A DNA stretch of 64,000 nucleotides from Agrobacterium tumefaciens (GCA_025559845.1 CP048469.1:310001-374000), one strand, 5' to 3'. Shown: positions 52,403-63,538, counted from the first letter of the stretch. Notes: a model not told the origin generated them from the letters alone. Numbers and translations: made by a program.

Positions 52403-55400
52403 CTAGTTCGCAAGGACGCGCTGTGACGGAAACGTGATTTCCACCAGCGTTCCTTCGTTTGGGGTGGACGTGATGGAGAAATTGGCGCGGTTGGCGTCCA
52501 CCATCGCCTTGGTCAAGGGAAGGCCAAGTCCCGTGCCATCGCCGCGAACGCGTTTGCCTGAGGAAGCGACCTGACGGAACGGCTTCATGGCCTGATCCAG
52601 TTCCGCACGCGTCATGCCGATGCCGGTATCCCTGATCCGCAACGTCACGCTGCCGTTTGCCTCATAGGCTGTGGAAACGACGATCTGTCCGCCCGACGGC
52701 GTGAAGCGAATGGCATTCGACAGAATGTTGAGCACGATCTGTTTGATCGAGCGCAGATCGGCAACAATTTGCGGAACGGACTGCGAAAGAGCAGTTCGGA
52801 TGATGACACGTTGGTTGTTCGCCTGTGGCTGAACCAGCGATACGGCTTCTGCTACGGTTTCATTCAGCGCAACCGCGACAAAGTCGACGTCCATCTGACC
52901 CGCTTCGATCTTGGAAATGTCCAGGAGATCGTTGACGATATCGAGAACGTGACGACCGGAGCGCCCGATGTCGTTCGAATATTCGACATATCGCGGGTGG
53001 CCGATCGGACCAAAACGTTCCGTTGCCATCAGGTCGGAAAACCCGATAATCGCATTGAGCGGTGTGCGGATTTCGTGGCTGACACGCGCCAGAAAATCCG
53101 TCTTGTGGGCGTTGGCCGTTTCCGCCGCCCGTTTTGCGTTTCGCAATTCCTCTTCCGTCCGCTTCCACTGGGTAATGTCGCGGATCACGGCGCAGTAGCC
53201 GTGCGAGGATTTAAGGCGTCCGATGGTCATGAACAGCGGCAGGAACCCGCCGGAGGCTTCGCGACCAATCACCTCACGCCCGTCATTCAGCACGCTTGCG
53301 ACGCCATTGTTGGCAAGCCCGGACAGATAATCGAGCACGGCGCGTTGGCTTTCATGCGCAAACAGCGTCACGAACGGCTTTCCGGCAATCTCGTCATTGT
53401 CGTAGTTGAAAAGTGCGCTGGCAGAGCGGTTCAAAGAGCGGATTTCACCCTCGTCACCCAGCAGAACGACACCATCCGTTGCCGTTTCGAGGATTGAATG
53501 AAGCTCTTCCACCTCGCCCTGCAGGGCGGAGAGAGATTCGTCTTCCGTTTCCGCTGTGTTTTCGGTCGCTGCAATGCTCGCGACGGCCGGCTCCGCGGTG
53601 GGGATAAGAGAAAGCATCAACGCTGTCGTTTCTTCCCAGCGGATCGATTGCAGACGTGCCTTGACCGGGATCACGTCGTTCTCGGCATTCACGATGACCA
53701 TCCCACCTTCATGGCCGGGCATGCCCTCCAGATCCTGTCGCTGCAACAGCGCGTCCAGTCCGCCGACCTCTTCGAGCTCGCTGGTGGAATCATAGCCTGT
53801 AAGGCGCAGGAAATCTGGATTGGCGTGGATCAACCGCTCGCCAGCATGGACAAGCAGTGCAACGGGCATTTGATCCAGCGTTTCCGCAGTGAGTGAATCA
53901 GACGAACGTGTGCGCGATGGGCTCACCTGTGCGGCAACATCCGTTGCAGGTGCCACAGCGGCCTCGTCTTCAGAAGCTTCGACATCCGTTGCTGCCGTCG
54001 TGACGGCAGGCTGTTCGCCGCGCACGTAATCGGCAAACAGATCCTCTTCTTCGGCCTCGACAGCATCCTCGACCGATGTCTCAGACTGTTCCGTGCTTGT
54101 TGCCGCAACACCGGTATCGATTTCAGGTTCGGTGGGTTCGCTCACCGCACTTGCCGCCTCTTCCTCCCTCGCAGGAACGGCCTGTTCCTCGTCAGAATGG
54201 TCGGTTGGCGCAAGCGTTCTGCCGATTTCCCGGAAGGCAGCCTGTTCGCTGGCGCTCAACGCCTCCCGAGACCGTGCGCGCCGCTCTTCGAGCTGGACCA
54301 CCTTGTCGGAATAGCGGCGCCCAGGTGTGGGTGTAATGTCCAGGACCGGGACTTCAAACTCCGGCGGCGTATAATCGCGGCTTGTGTCTTCGATCGGCGT
54401 ATCGTCCGCCACGTCAGCGGGCGCGTCATCTTCAAACGCCGCTGCGCTGTTTTCTTCTATCACATCGACGGTTGCTTCGCCGACATCGTCTTCCTCGGGC
54501 AACGCCAACAATGTTTGGCTTTCCTCATCGGCGGCAATTGTGGACGGCGCAGTCGGTGCCTCGGTCTTTGTTGCGAAAGTCAGGCCGATAGCATGCGGGT
54601 CTTCCACTGCATCTGCCAGACGCACAATGCCGAACCCACGGAAACCATCGAATTCGCGTGAGCGGGTGTAGGTAGGCAGGGCCGCAAGATCGATCGGCAC
54701 GACGAGCGAGGTATTTTCCACCGGCCAGTAGATCGTCTTGCCGGACCAGGTATCGCGGCGACCGAGAAGCTCACGGATTTTGCCATCTGTGTCGAGATTG
54801 AAGAGCGCTGCGACGTCAGCGAAGTTCATCCCGTCGACTGCAGCCGCTTTAGCACCAACAGCTTCGGCAAACTCATGCGATATGGAGCTGAAGCGTCCCT
54901 CGGCATCGATTTTCCAGACGAAACGTGACGCGCGTGATGTCGGATTGAAGACGAAAGAACTCACCGCGTCAGTCTCGTCTCCGACAACGGCATCGGGGTC
55001 CAGTGGTGAAACAGGAGACATCTTTGTCTCAACCGTCTCGATAGGCGCTTCCGTCGTTTCGGTTGCCATTTCGGCAATCTCTACATGCTCAACGGTGTGA
55101 CGAACTTCGTCTTCGGCCTCTTCGGTCGGCAGTATCAATTCGGCCTGCTCATCCTCCGAATTTGAGATGGCGATCGACGGTGTGTCGTCGCTTTCCGTCG
55201 GATCGGCTGAAAACTCGAAGTCCTGAGCCGTATCTGAGACGACTGTATCCTCGTCGACGTCCACGAACTCCTCGACATCATCCACATCCTCGATGTCGGC
55301 GACGGCATCGAGGATCGATGCAAAGGATGTCGTTTCAACCGTCGGCGTGGCGACGTCTTCTACCGATGCGACAGGAGACGGAGGAGTGATGGTTTCCAGT

Positions 55401-56107
55401 GGCTGGTCATCGCCAAAATCGCTGACAGGGTCGAGCCTGCCAAGCGCGGTTTCAACCACGAACAGCAGGTTCAGTTCGGGCGACTGCGTAATCTGCCCGG
55501 TCGCGGCGGGCAGGTAGCCCTTGCCGGTCGGCACTGGGCGTTTCACCAGACGCCCCGACTGGCCGGAGGCCATGCTTACAAGCGTTCTCGCGGTGCTTGG
55601 CGTGATGCCGAGTGCGGAGAAACCGGTTGATGCCGCGATAATGGCGGATCTGTCATCCAGCACGGCCATATGGATGTCAGGGTCGTCAAAGCCCTCGATC
55701 ATGCGGCGGGCACACTCGGCCATATCGGGGGGTGTCTGATCGGTAAAGGCAGAAAAAAGAATGGCGCTTTGACCAAGCTCAGCTTCAATGACTTCTACCT
55801 TCGCCCGGACGGGCAGGCTCTTGAAACCCGAATTGATTCGAATGGTGACGGGCAGGCTCTCGCCGATCCCCGAAAGTCGGGCTGCAGTCGCTGACAGTTG
55901 GCGGAATGTGACGTCCTGCCGTTTTGGTCCCTGCTCGAGAAAGTCGTAGACCATAGGCGTGCCGAACAGTGCTGCTCCGCGTCCGTTTGCCCATAGAACG
56001 GTTTCCAGATCCATGGAAAACAGCGCCATTGCCTCACCGCGGCCGAAACCTTCCCGCACACGTTCATGCACTGCGATATCGATAAAGGGATATTGAACGG
56101 CGGGCAT
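52403..56107 (-). CDS. pdhS1: PAS-domain sensor histidine kinase, PdhS1 type
   Basis: A 1234-residue soluble kinase of the PdhS/PleC/DivJ family, which in Agrobacterium and Brucella sets the phosphorylation of DivK and PleD and so of CtrA, and localises at a cell pole. Domains: PAS-like (about 10-120), acidic linker (about 240-390), PAS-like (about 395-500), acidic Pro/Glu/Thr linker (about 510-755), PAS (about 760-850), PAS (about 875-990), HisKA with SHEIRTPLNAIIGFSDLM (His at about 1011), then ATPase with NILSNAIRFTPSGG, DTGIGM and GDGTGLGL. No membrane segment is seen. The start at 56107 is preferred over 56161 because the CtrA box and predicted promoter would leave almost no leader for the latter. 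The PdhS1 label rests on HisKA likeness and gene neighbourhood. Confidence 0.85.
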   Translation of the reverse strand: MPAVQYPFIDIAVHERVREGFGRGEAMALFSMDLETVLWANGRGAALFGTPMVYDFLEQGPKRQDVTFRQLSATAARLSGIGESLPVTIRINSGFKSLPVRAKVEVIEAELGQSAILFSAFTDQTPPDMAECARRMIEGFDDPDIHMAVLDDRSAIIAASTGFSALGITPSTARTLVSMASGQSGRLVKRPVPTGKGYLPAATGQITQSPELNLLFVVETALGRLDPVSDFGDDQPLETITPPSPVASVEDVATPTVETTSFASILDAVADIEDVDDVEEFVDVDEDTVVSDTAQDFEFSADPTESDDTPSIAISNSEDEQAELILPTEEAEDEVRHTVEHVEIAEMATETTEAPIETVETKMSPVSPLDPDAVVGDETDAVSSFVFNPTSRASRFVWKIDAEGRFSSISHEFAEAVGAKAAAVDGMNFADVAALFNLDTDGKIRELLGRRDTWSGKTIYWPVENTSLVVPIDLAALPTYTRSREFDGFRGFGIVRLADAVEDPHAIGLTFATKTEAPTAPSTIAADEESQTLLALPEEDDVGEATVDVIEENSAAAFEDDAPADVADDTPIEDTSRDYTPPEFEVPVLDITPTPGRRYSDKVVQLEERRARSREALSASEQAAFREIGRTLAPTDHSDEEQAVPAREEEAASAVSEPTEPEIDTGVAATSTEQSETSVEDAVEAEEEDLFADYVRGEQPAVTTAATDVEASEDEAAVAPATDVAAQVSPSRTRSSDSLTAETLDQMPVALLVHAGERLIHANPDFLRLTGYDSTSELEEVGGLDALLQRQDLEGMPGHEGGMVIVNAENDVIPVKARLQSIRWEETTALMLSLIPTAEPAVASIAATENTAETEDESLSALQGEVEELHSILETATDGVVLLGDEGEIRSLNRSASALFNYDNDEIAGKPFVTLFAHESQRAVLDYLSGLANNGVASVLNDGREVIGREASGGFLPLFMTIGRLKSSHGYCAVIRDITQWKRTEEELRNAKRAAETANAHKTDFLARVSHEIRTPLNAIIGFSDLMATERFGPIGHPRYVEYSNDIGRSGRHVLDIVNDLLDISKIEAGQMDVDFVAVALNETVAEAVSLVQPQANNQRVIIRTALSQSVPQIVADLRSIKQIVLNILSNAIRFTPSGGQIVVSTAYEANGSVTLRIRDTGIGMTRAELDQAMKPFRQVASSGKRVRGDGTGLGLPLTKAMVDANRANFSITSTPNEGTLVEITFPSQRVLAN

Positions 56108-56194
56108 GTCGAAACCTATTCTGGCACTACCGGACCTCGTGCGGTTTCGTCGCTTCCTCATGAAGCCGAAATCTGAACCCGCACAGGCACCACG

Positions 56195-56209
56195 TTAACA
56201 GAATTTTAA
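56195..56209 (-). promoter_or_regulatory. Putative CtrA box upstream of pdhS1
   Basis: TTAACAGAATTTTAA is a perfect TTAA-N7-TTAA site 88 bp before the chosen kinase start. On the minus strand TTCAGA lies 17 bp downstream, a weak -10 candidate. Because the kinase acts on the pathway that controls CtrA, this would close a feedback loop. A second half-like element, TTAACATG, is at 56264. Confidence 0.6.
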
Positions 56210-56447
56210 ATAACTTCACAGGGCCGCACGGTCCATCGTCTGGCGCATTAATCGCCAAACAGAGTTAACATGAACAGGTGCGCAGAAGGAGACGGAAACT
56301 CAGTGCGTCACCATAATTGGAAGGAAAGCTCCACAGAAAATCCCTTGCCTTTCGAAAGCTTTTTCCGCAAAATTTAAACTGGGTCTTGCAAATCGGGAAA
56401 ACACCTTTTATTGGACCCTCCACGACGGCGCTTCGGCGCGTTGGTGT

Positions 56448-56524
56448 GCGGTTGTAGCTCAGTTGGTTAGAGCGCAGGTTTGTGGCACCTGAGGTCGGTG
56501 GTTCGACCCCACTCAACCGTACCA
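56448..56524 (+). tRNA. tRNA-His (anticodon GTG)
   Basis: A 77-nt cloverleaf: acceptor GCGGTTG/CAACCGT, D arm starting TAGCTCAGTTGG, anticodon stem CAGGT/ACCTG with loop TTGTGGC (anticodon 56482-56484), T arm GGTGG-TTCGACC-CCACT, and encoded CCA. Position 73 is A, the first pair is G1-U72, and the base before G1 is T, so there is no encoded G-1. This is the derived form known for many alphaproteobacteria, which have lost the otherwise universal G-1/C73 identity element. Confidence 0.97.
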
Positions 56525-56586
56525 CTCTCCCCTCCCTGAAAGTTCAGTCATGATTATGGACTTCCAAGGAGGGGAGAGAATTTTCT
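56525..56586 (+). terminator. Terminator of tRNA-His
   Basis: Perfect 11-bp arms CTCTCCCCTCC (56525-56535) and GGAGGGGAGAG (56568-56578) follow the CCA end directly, with a 32-nt loop, then AATTTTCTC. The wider gap 56162-56752 contains the CtrA box, the tRNA, this hairpin and the leader of the next gene, and nothing else that I can see. Confidence 0.75.
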
Positions 56587-56752
56587 CCCATAGTTTTCCG
56601 TATTGTCTATCAGCACGATTTTTCGGCTGCACTCTCGTGTGCGCTTCGGTCCGGCAAAAACCAGTTGGCTAAAATGACTTGCGCTGGTATTGTCGCGCCA
56701 ACGAAACCTAATGAAAGCCTGCTGCATAGCGACAACGCTTGTGCGCGGCGAA

Positions 56753-58324
56753 ATGGACAAGACAGTGATCGACCCCGGAAACGGCCCAAAGCCGTCGGAC
56801 CAAGGGGCGTCGGTGGTTGACAAAGGGAAGGCGAAGCGTTCCCGTCGCGGCAAGAAGAACAGGCGTCACGGTAAGCCCCGCGACGTTGCTGTGGTGTCGC
56901 ATGATGTTGTCACTGATGTTCCGGCCGGTTCCCACTATGCATCGGCTCTCGAGTCGAACGAAGAACCGCGCAAGCGCAAGCGTCGCAGGCGTTCACGCGG
57001 GAAGGGCACGTCCCAGCAGGCAAGTGCTCCTGCCGCGGCCGCAAAACAGTCTCCTGATATCGCAATTCAGGCGCCTAACCCGAGTGGTGTTCCTGGCGGC
57101 AGCCGCAAATCGCGCAATCGCAAGCGGGTGCACCGCGATCCGCAGGGTCGCCCTCTTGTGCCTTCTCACGCGCCCAAGCATGTAGCCAAGCCGAATGGCC
57201 GTGGTCACGGTGCGGCCGTTGCGGAGCAGCAGAAGAAGCACGAGGGCGCGGGCCGCCATGCGTCGAAATCGCATGACCATGCTGATGCTGGCGCGGACAT
57301 GTACGCGGCACTGGATCTTGGCACCAATAACTGCCGTCTTCTGATCGCGCAGCCGACGCGTCCCGGCCAGTTCCGGGTCGTCGATGCATTTTCGCGCATA
57401 GTCCGCCTGGGTGAGGGGCTGGTATCGAGTGGTCGCCTTTCCGACGACGCGATGGATCGTGCTGTGGAAGCGCTGAAAGTCTGCGCGGCGAAACTGTCCG
57501 GGCGTCCGATCAGGCGTATGCGACTGATTGCGACGGAAGCCTGCCGTGCTGCCGCCAATGGCGAGGAGTTTCTGGCCCGCGTCACGCGCGAGACAGGCCT
57601 GAGGCTCGAAATCATCAGCCGCGAAACGGAAGCACGCCTTGCCGTCTCGGGATGTGCATCTCTGGTCGGTCGTGAGGCCCGCTCTGTCGTACTCTTCGAT
57701 ATCGGTGGCGGTTCTTCTGAAATCGCTGTCATCAGGGTCGGCGAGAACCGTTCCAACCGGCTTGCCAATCACATCACCCACTGGACGTCGCTGCCTGTCG
57801 GTGTTGTCACCCTGTCTGAACGTCACGGTGGTCGCGATGTGACGCCCGATGTCTTTGCCGCCATGGTGCGCGAGGTTGAGGGCCTGCTGGATGCCTTCCA
57901 TTGCCCACCGGTTGTTGTGCAGGCCGCCCATGAAGATTTCCATCTGATTGGTACATCCGGCACCGTTACGACACTTGCGGGTGTGCATCTTGATCTTCCA
58001 CGCTATGACCGCCGCAAGGTCGATGGCCTGTGGCTTTCGGATGCAGAAGTGACGGCCATGCAGGACAAGCTGCTGGCCTGGGATTTTGCCGGTCGTGCTG
58101 CCAATGCCTGCATCGGGCCCGACAGGGCGGATCTGGTTCTGGCCGGTTGCGCCATTCTGGAAGCAATTCGCCGCCGTTGGCCCGCACGCCGCATGCGTGT
58201 CGCCGACCGCGGCTTGCGCGAGGGCCTGCTGACGGACATGATGGCAGATGACGGTGCGTGGCGGCGCAACCGTATACGGCGCATGCAGACGGCGCGGCAA
58301 GAACGGACAGAAGGTTTGACATGA
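56753..58324 (+). CDS. Ppx/GppA phosphatase with basic N-terminal extension
   Basis: A 523-residue exopolyphosphatase/guanosine pentaphosphatase family protein. The ASKHA-fold core starts at about residue 183 ([20 protein letters not shown]) and includes the catalytic-site stretch [20 protein letters not shown] and the phosphate loop [16 protein letters not shown]. In front lies a disordered region of about 180 residues with clusters such as [16 protein letters not shown] and [13 protein letters not shown], which suggests binding of RNA or polyphosphate. Short enteric GppA proteins lack it. The ATG at 56753 is the best start but has a weak ribosome binding site; frames open to 56690. It overlaps rlmE by 4 bp. 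Confidence 0.87.
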   Translation: MDKTVIDPGNGPKPSDQGASVVDKGKAKRSRRGKKNRRHGKPRDVAVVSHDVVTDVPAGSHYASALESNEEPRKRKRRRRSRGKGTSQQASAPAAAAKQSPDIAIQAPNPSGVPGGSRKSRNRKRVHRDPQGRPLVPSHAPKHVAKPNGRGHGAAVAEQQKKHEGAGRHASKSHDHADAGADMYAALDLGTNNCRLLIAQPTRPGQFRVVDAFSRIVRLGEGLVSSGRLSDDAMDRAVEALKVCAAKLSGRPIRRMRLIATEACRAAANGEEFLARVTRETGLRLEIISRETEARLAVSGCASLVGREARSVVLFDIGGGSSEIAVIRVGENRSNRLANHITHWTSLPVGVVTLSERHGGRDVTPDVFAAMVREVEGLLDAFHCPPVVVQAAHEDFHLIGTSGTVTTLAGVHLDLPRYDRRKVDGLWLSDAEVTAMQDKLLAWDFAGRAANACIGPDRADLVLAGCAILEAIRRRWPARRMRVADRGLREGLLTDMMADDGAWRRNRIRRMQTARQERTEGLT

Positions 58325-59064
58325 GCAAGGCGCCGACAAGCAACAACCGTACCGGACGAAAGATTGGCCAGAAGGTCAAGAAGACCAAGCTCAAAGCGTC
58401 TTCTCGTCGCTGGCTCGAACGTCATATCAACGATCCCTATGTGCAGCGCGCCAAGCTCGAAGGCTACCGCGCCCGCGCGGCTTTCAAGCTGCTCGAGATC
58501 AATGATAAGCACCAGATCCTGAAGGATGCACGCCGCATCATCGACCTTGGTGCAGCACCAGGAAGCTGGTCGCAGATTGCCGCCAAGGTGACGGATTCCA
58601 CCGAGGACGACATCCGCGTCGCCGCAATCGACTTCCTTGAACTCGATCCTATCCCGGGTGTGAAGATCCTGCAGCTCGACTTCCTCGACCCGTCGGCACC
58701 TGAAAAACTGATGGAAGCGGTTGGTGGCACGCCTGATCTGGTTCTGTCGGACATGGCGGCGCCGACGACCGGCCACCAGAAAACGGACCATATCCGCACC
58801 ATGCACCTGTGCGAAGTCGCGGCCGACTTCGCTATCCAGGTTCTTGCGGAGGGTGGCCATTTCCTCGCCAAGACCTTCCAGGGCGGCACGGAAAAGACGC
58901 TGCTCGACATGCTGAAGAAAAACTTCAAGCAGGTCCTGCATATCAAGCCTGCGTCTTCACGCTCCGAATCCGTCGAGATGTTCCTGCTGGCCAAGCACTT
59001 TAAAGGCCGCAAAGCGGAGCCGCAGAGCCGGGATGATGAAGATGAAACCGTCGCCGGCGAATAA
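58321..59064 (+). CDS. rlmE: 23S rRNA 2'-O-ribose methyltransferase RlmE (FtsJ)
   Basis: RlmE methylates U2552 in the A loop of 23S rRNA using S-adenosylmethionine, which aids 50S subunit maturation. The 247-residue protein has the catalytic tetrad in the right order: Lys in [12 protein letters not shown], Asp in [10 protein letters not shown], Lys in FLAKTFQGG and Glu in [13 protein letters not shown]. The SAM loop is [13 protein letters not shown]. The N-terminal 30 residues are basic and the C-terminus acidic. It overlaps the Ppx/GppA gene by ATGA, and a bidirectional terminator follows. Confidence 0.96.
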   Translation: MSKAPTSNNRTGRKIGQKVKKTKLKASSRRWLERHINDPYVQRAKLEGYRARAAFKLLEINDKHQILKDARRIIDLGAAPGSWSQIAAKVTDSTEDDIRVAAIDFLELDPIPGVKILQLDFLDPSAPEKLMEAVGGTPDLVLSDMAAPTTGHQKTDHIRTMHLCEVAADFAIQVLAEGGHFLAKTFQGGTEKTLLDMLKKNFKQVLHIKPASSRSESVEMFLLAKHFKGRKAEPQSRDDEDETVAGE

Positions 59065-59083
59065 GCTATATTAAAGAAAGAAG

Positions 59084-59112
59084 AAGGGATCGGCTTTGCT
59101 GATCCCTTTTTG
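59084..59112. terminator. Bidirectional terminator between rlmE and the MFS gene
   Basis: Arms AAGGGATC (59084-59091) and GATCCCTT (59101-59108) with a 9-nt loop. On the + strand TTT follows; on the minus strand the hairpin is followed by CTTCTTTCTTT. It therefore serves both convergent genes. Confidence 0.8.
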
Positions 59113-59166
59113 TTTGCACGGGTCAGGCGTTGTCCGGACCGTGTCGCGTGATCCAGTCTTGTGACA

Positions 59167-60564
59167 TTACTCTGCCGGTTGCGAGACCTTGCCGCGATGG
59201 CCTGAAACCGCCGCTCCCGCATTGCCATCCATGCGAATGATCGGGAAGATCGCGAAGAGTGAAACGGCAGCGACGATTGCAAAGGCAATGTGGAAATCGG
59301 CAAGCTGCAGGTGCGAACCCGAGATCATTGCGCTCACCTCCAGGATCGATGCGGCGAAGGCGACACCCAGGGCAAGGCTGATTTGCTGCAACACCGATGC
59401 CATCGAAGTTGCCTGGCTGGCCTGACTGTCCTCGATGTCCGAATAGCTGAGCGCATTCGAACCTGTGAAGAAGAACGAGCGCGCAAAACCTGCGGTCACG
59501 AGGAAGATCATGATCAGCGGGTAGGGCGTTTCGGGGGTGAAGAAGCTGTTGGCGAGCGTCGTAAAGGCTCCAACAATACCCGCGCCGATCAGCGTCGTCC
59601 GGAAGCCGGTCGTCGCAAATACACGCTTGGCAATGAATTTCGTGGTGATCGCGCCGATCGCCCCGGCAAAGGTGATCATGCCGGATTGGAACGGGTTAAG
59701 CCCGAAACCGATCTGCAACATCAGCGGCATAAGGAAGGGGATGGCACCCGTCGAAATGCGGAAAATCGTGCCACCCACCGAGGCTGCGCGGAATGTCGCA
59801 TTCTGGAAAATACGGAAATCCAGAATGGGTGCGGGATGGTTGGCCGCGTGCCGCAGATAGAGAATGCCGCTGATGAAACCGATGATCGTTGAAGCAATGC
59901 CGATGGCTGGCGGAAGTGCGGGAAGGCTGACCACGGAAACGCCGAACACCACGCCCGAGGCTGCAACGCCGGACAGGATGAAGCCTTTGCCGTCCATTGG
60001 CGGCGGGTTGGTTGTTTCTATTTCCGGTAGAAAGATTGTCGACAGCCAGATCCCGATAATGCCGATCGGTACATTGATCAGGAAAATCCAGTGCCAGGAG
60101 AAATAGGTGGTGATGAAACCGCCGATCGGTGGGCCGGTCAGGGGCCCGACCAGGCCGGGGATCGTCAAAAGCGCCATGGCAGAGACAAGCTCGCTGCGCT
60201 TTGTCGTTCGCAGGAGAACGAGACGACCGACCGGCGTCATCATTGCACCGCCCATCCCCTGCAGGAAACGGGAAACAACAAACTCGAAGACAGAAGAAGA
60301 CACCGCGCAGCAGATCGATCCGACGACGAAAACGCCGATGGCGATGCGGAAGATTTTCTTGGCGCCATATTTGTCCGCCATCCAGCCGCTGATCGGGATG
60401 AAGATCGCCAACGCCACCATATAGGCGGTCAATGCAAGCTTCAGCGTGATCGGGCCGACATTGAGGTCGGCGGCAATCGCGGGCAGCGATGTTGCGATGA
60501 CGGTCGAGTCCATCTGCTCCATGAAAAGAGCGACAGCAAGGATCAATGGGATAATGCGGTTCAT
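59167..60564 (-). CDS. MFS transporter, EmrB/QacA (DHA2) family
   Basis: A 465-residue major-facilitator exporter with 14 predicted helices. It shows the family motifs MDSTVIATSLPAIAADL in helix 1, SGWMADKYGAKKIFRIAIG (motif A) and LTGPPIGGFI (motif C, proton antiporter type). Members export drugs or other small molecules; the substrate here is not known. It is divergent from the MBL-fold hydrolase gene across 194 bp (60565-60758). No dedicated regulator gene is next to it. Confidence 0.92.
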   Translation of the reverse strand: MNRIIPLILAVALFMEQMDSTVIATSLPAIAADLNVGPITLKLALTAYMVALAIFIPISGWMADKYGAKKIFRIAIGVFVVGSICCAVSSSVFEFVVSRFLQGMGGAMMTPVGRLVLLRTTKRSELVSAMALLTIPGLVGPLTGPPIGGFITTYFSWHWIFLINVPIGIIGIWLSTIFLPEIETTNPPPMDGKGFILSGVAASGVVFGVSVVSLPALPPAIGIASTIIGFISGILYLRHAANHPAPILDFRIFQNATFRAASVGGTIFRISTGAIPFLMPLMLQIGFGLNPFQSGMITFAGAIGAITTKFIAKRVFATTGFRTTLIGAGIVGAFTTLANSFFTPETPYPLIMIFLVTAGFARSFFFTGSNALSYSDIEDSQASQATSMASVLQQISLALGVAFAASILEVSAMISGSHLQLADFHIAFAIVAAVSLFAIFPIIRMDGNAGAAVSGHRGKVSQPAE

Positions 60565-60758
60565 AGGCTGCCTGCGGCGTTGCGCTGCGACAAGGATGCT
60601 GGCCTCCTCCTACGCCTGATAAGCGGGCTTGCCAACTGGATATTTGTTAATTTTAGTCCATGTCATCAAACCTGCGTGAGACCCCGTTTCCTTGTAATTT
60701 TCTTGGCTTATTGTTCGCGGGCACGAATTTGGGCCCTCAACGATATCGGAGAAAGATC

Positions 60759-61757
60759 ATGACGCAGTTTTTGCATATGAGCAGGCGCGGCCTTATGGGA
60801 GCGGTCGGCGCCGGCGCTCTCGGTGCGCCTTTCTTGATGACGCGGGCAGTCGCTCAGACGGCACAGCCGCAAACCTCCATGGAGATCGATCACGCCATGC
60901 CTCCGGAAACGAATCGCTTCAAGCTCGGCCAGTTCGAAATTTTGGTCGTGAAGGACGGCGCACGCGCCGCCCCCAACCCGGGAGAAACCTTCGGCACCAA
61001 TCAATCTGCCGAAACGGTCGGCGCATTGCTGGAACGGAATTTTCTGCCGAAGGATCAGTTCGTCAACTCGTTCTCTCCCGTTCTGGTGAATACAGGATCT
61101 GAACTCGTCCTGTTCGATACCGGCTTTGGTGAAGCTGGACGCGGTTCTGGTAACGGCCGTCTGATCGAAGGCATGGCTGCGGCCGGTTACACGCCGGAAG
61201 ATGTGACGGTGGTTGTGCTCACCCACATGCATGGCGATCACATCGGAGGCCTGATGGAAAAAGGTGCTCCGGCGTTTCCAAAGGCACGCTATGTCTTCGG
61301 GCAGGCGGAATATGATTTCTGGACAGATGAAAAGCGTGTTGGCACGCCTGCTGAGGGTGGCCACAAAGGCGTTCTGGCCAGCGTCAAGCCGCTGGCGGAG
61401 AAGGCAACCTTTATCGGTGACGCCGCAACTGTGGTACCTGGCATTACCAGTGTAGCTGCTTTCGGCCATTCTCCCGGACATCTGATTTTCCAGGTCGAGT
61501 CGGATGGCAAGCAGCTGGTCCTGACGGCCGATACCGCGAACCATTTCGTGCTGTCGCTGCAGCGCCCGGAATGGGAAGTGAAATTCGACATGGACAAGGC
61601 GGCGGCGGCTGCGTCGCGCAAGAAGGTGTTCGACATGATCGCAACGGATCGTCTTCCCTTCCTCGGCTACCACATGCCGTTCCCGGCAGTTGGCTATGCG
61701 GAAAAGCAGGAGACCGGCTACCGGTTCGTGCCGAAATCCTACCAGTTCGACATCTGA
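60759..61757 (+). CDS. Tat-exported MBL-fold metallohydrolase
   Basis: A 332-residue periplasmic hydrolase. The Tat signal (MSRRGLMGAVGAGALGAPFL, ending in AVAQ) is followed by a metallo-beta-lactamase fold with THMHGDHIGG (the HxHxDH zinc motif), AFGHSPGHLIF and LTADTANH. Such proteins include lactonases and other hydrolases; the exact substrate is open. The ATG at 60759 is chosen for GGAGAAAG upstream and because it places the twin Arg at residues 9-10; an open frame back to 60660 lacks family sequence. It is divergent from an exporter and may be co-regulated. Confidence 0.88.
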   Translation: MTQFLHMSRRGLMGAVGAGALGAPFLMTRAVAQTAQPQTSMEIDHAMPPETNRFKLGQFEILVVKDGARAAPNPGETFGTNQSAETVGALLERNFLPKDQFVNSFSPVLVNTGSELVLFDTGFGEAGRGSGNGRLIEGMAAAGYTPEDVTVVVLTHMHGDHIGGLMEKGAPAFPKARYVFGQAEYDFWTDEKRVGTPAEGGHKGVLASVKPLAEKATFIGDAATVVPGITSVAAFGHSPGHLIFQVESDGKQLVLTADTANHFVLSLQRPEWEVKFDMDKAAAAASRKKVFDMIATDRLPFLGYHMPFPAVGYAEKQETGYRFVPKSYQFDI

Positions 61758-61781
61758 TCGTGCTGCAATGCAGCAACAGCG

Positions 61782-61811
61782 AAAGCCCGGAATCGCTTTC
61801 CGGGTTTTTTC
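61782..61811 (+). terminator. Terminator after the MBL-fold gene
   Basis: AAAGCCCGGAA (61782-61792) pairs with TTCCGGGTTTT (61798-61808), a 5-nt loop, inside a run of six T. It lies 24 bp after the stop. The rest of the gap to guaB (61812-61936) shows no clear operator. Confidence 0.88.
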
Positions 61812-61924
61812 TATTCCCTTCCTGTCATGAACGTGTTACCAGCCCTCGCCAACTTCCACGCAATCCTTGCAGGACCGCCGGGGTGAACTAATCGTTCCGG
61901 ACCGGCCATGCATTTTCAGTCTGA

Positions 61925-63442
<1,518 letters not shown>

Positions 63443-63484
63443 TCTTTCGAAGCGAATCCGTAAAAAGGTTCTCTGAGTATTTGG

Positions 63485-63519
63485 CGCTCTCCGATCCGTG
63501 CCGGGTCGGAGAGCGTTTT
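63485..63519 (+). terminator. Terminator of guaB
   Basis: Perfect 10-bp arms CGCTCTCCGA (63485-63494) and TCGGAGAGCG (63506-63515) with an 11-nt loop, followed by TTTT. It lies 42 bp after guaB and just before the next gene. Confidence 0.88.
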
Positions 63520-63538
63520 CGTCATTGAAGGAGAAAGC

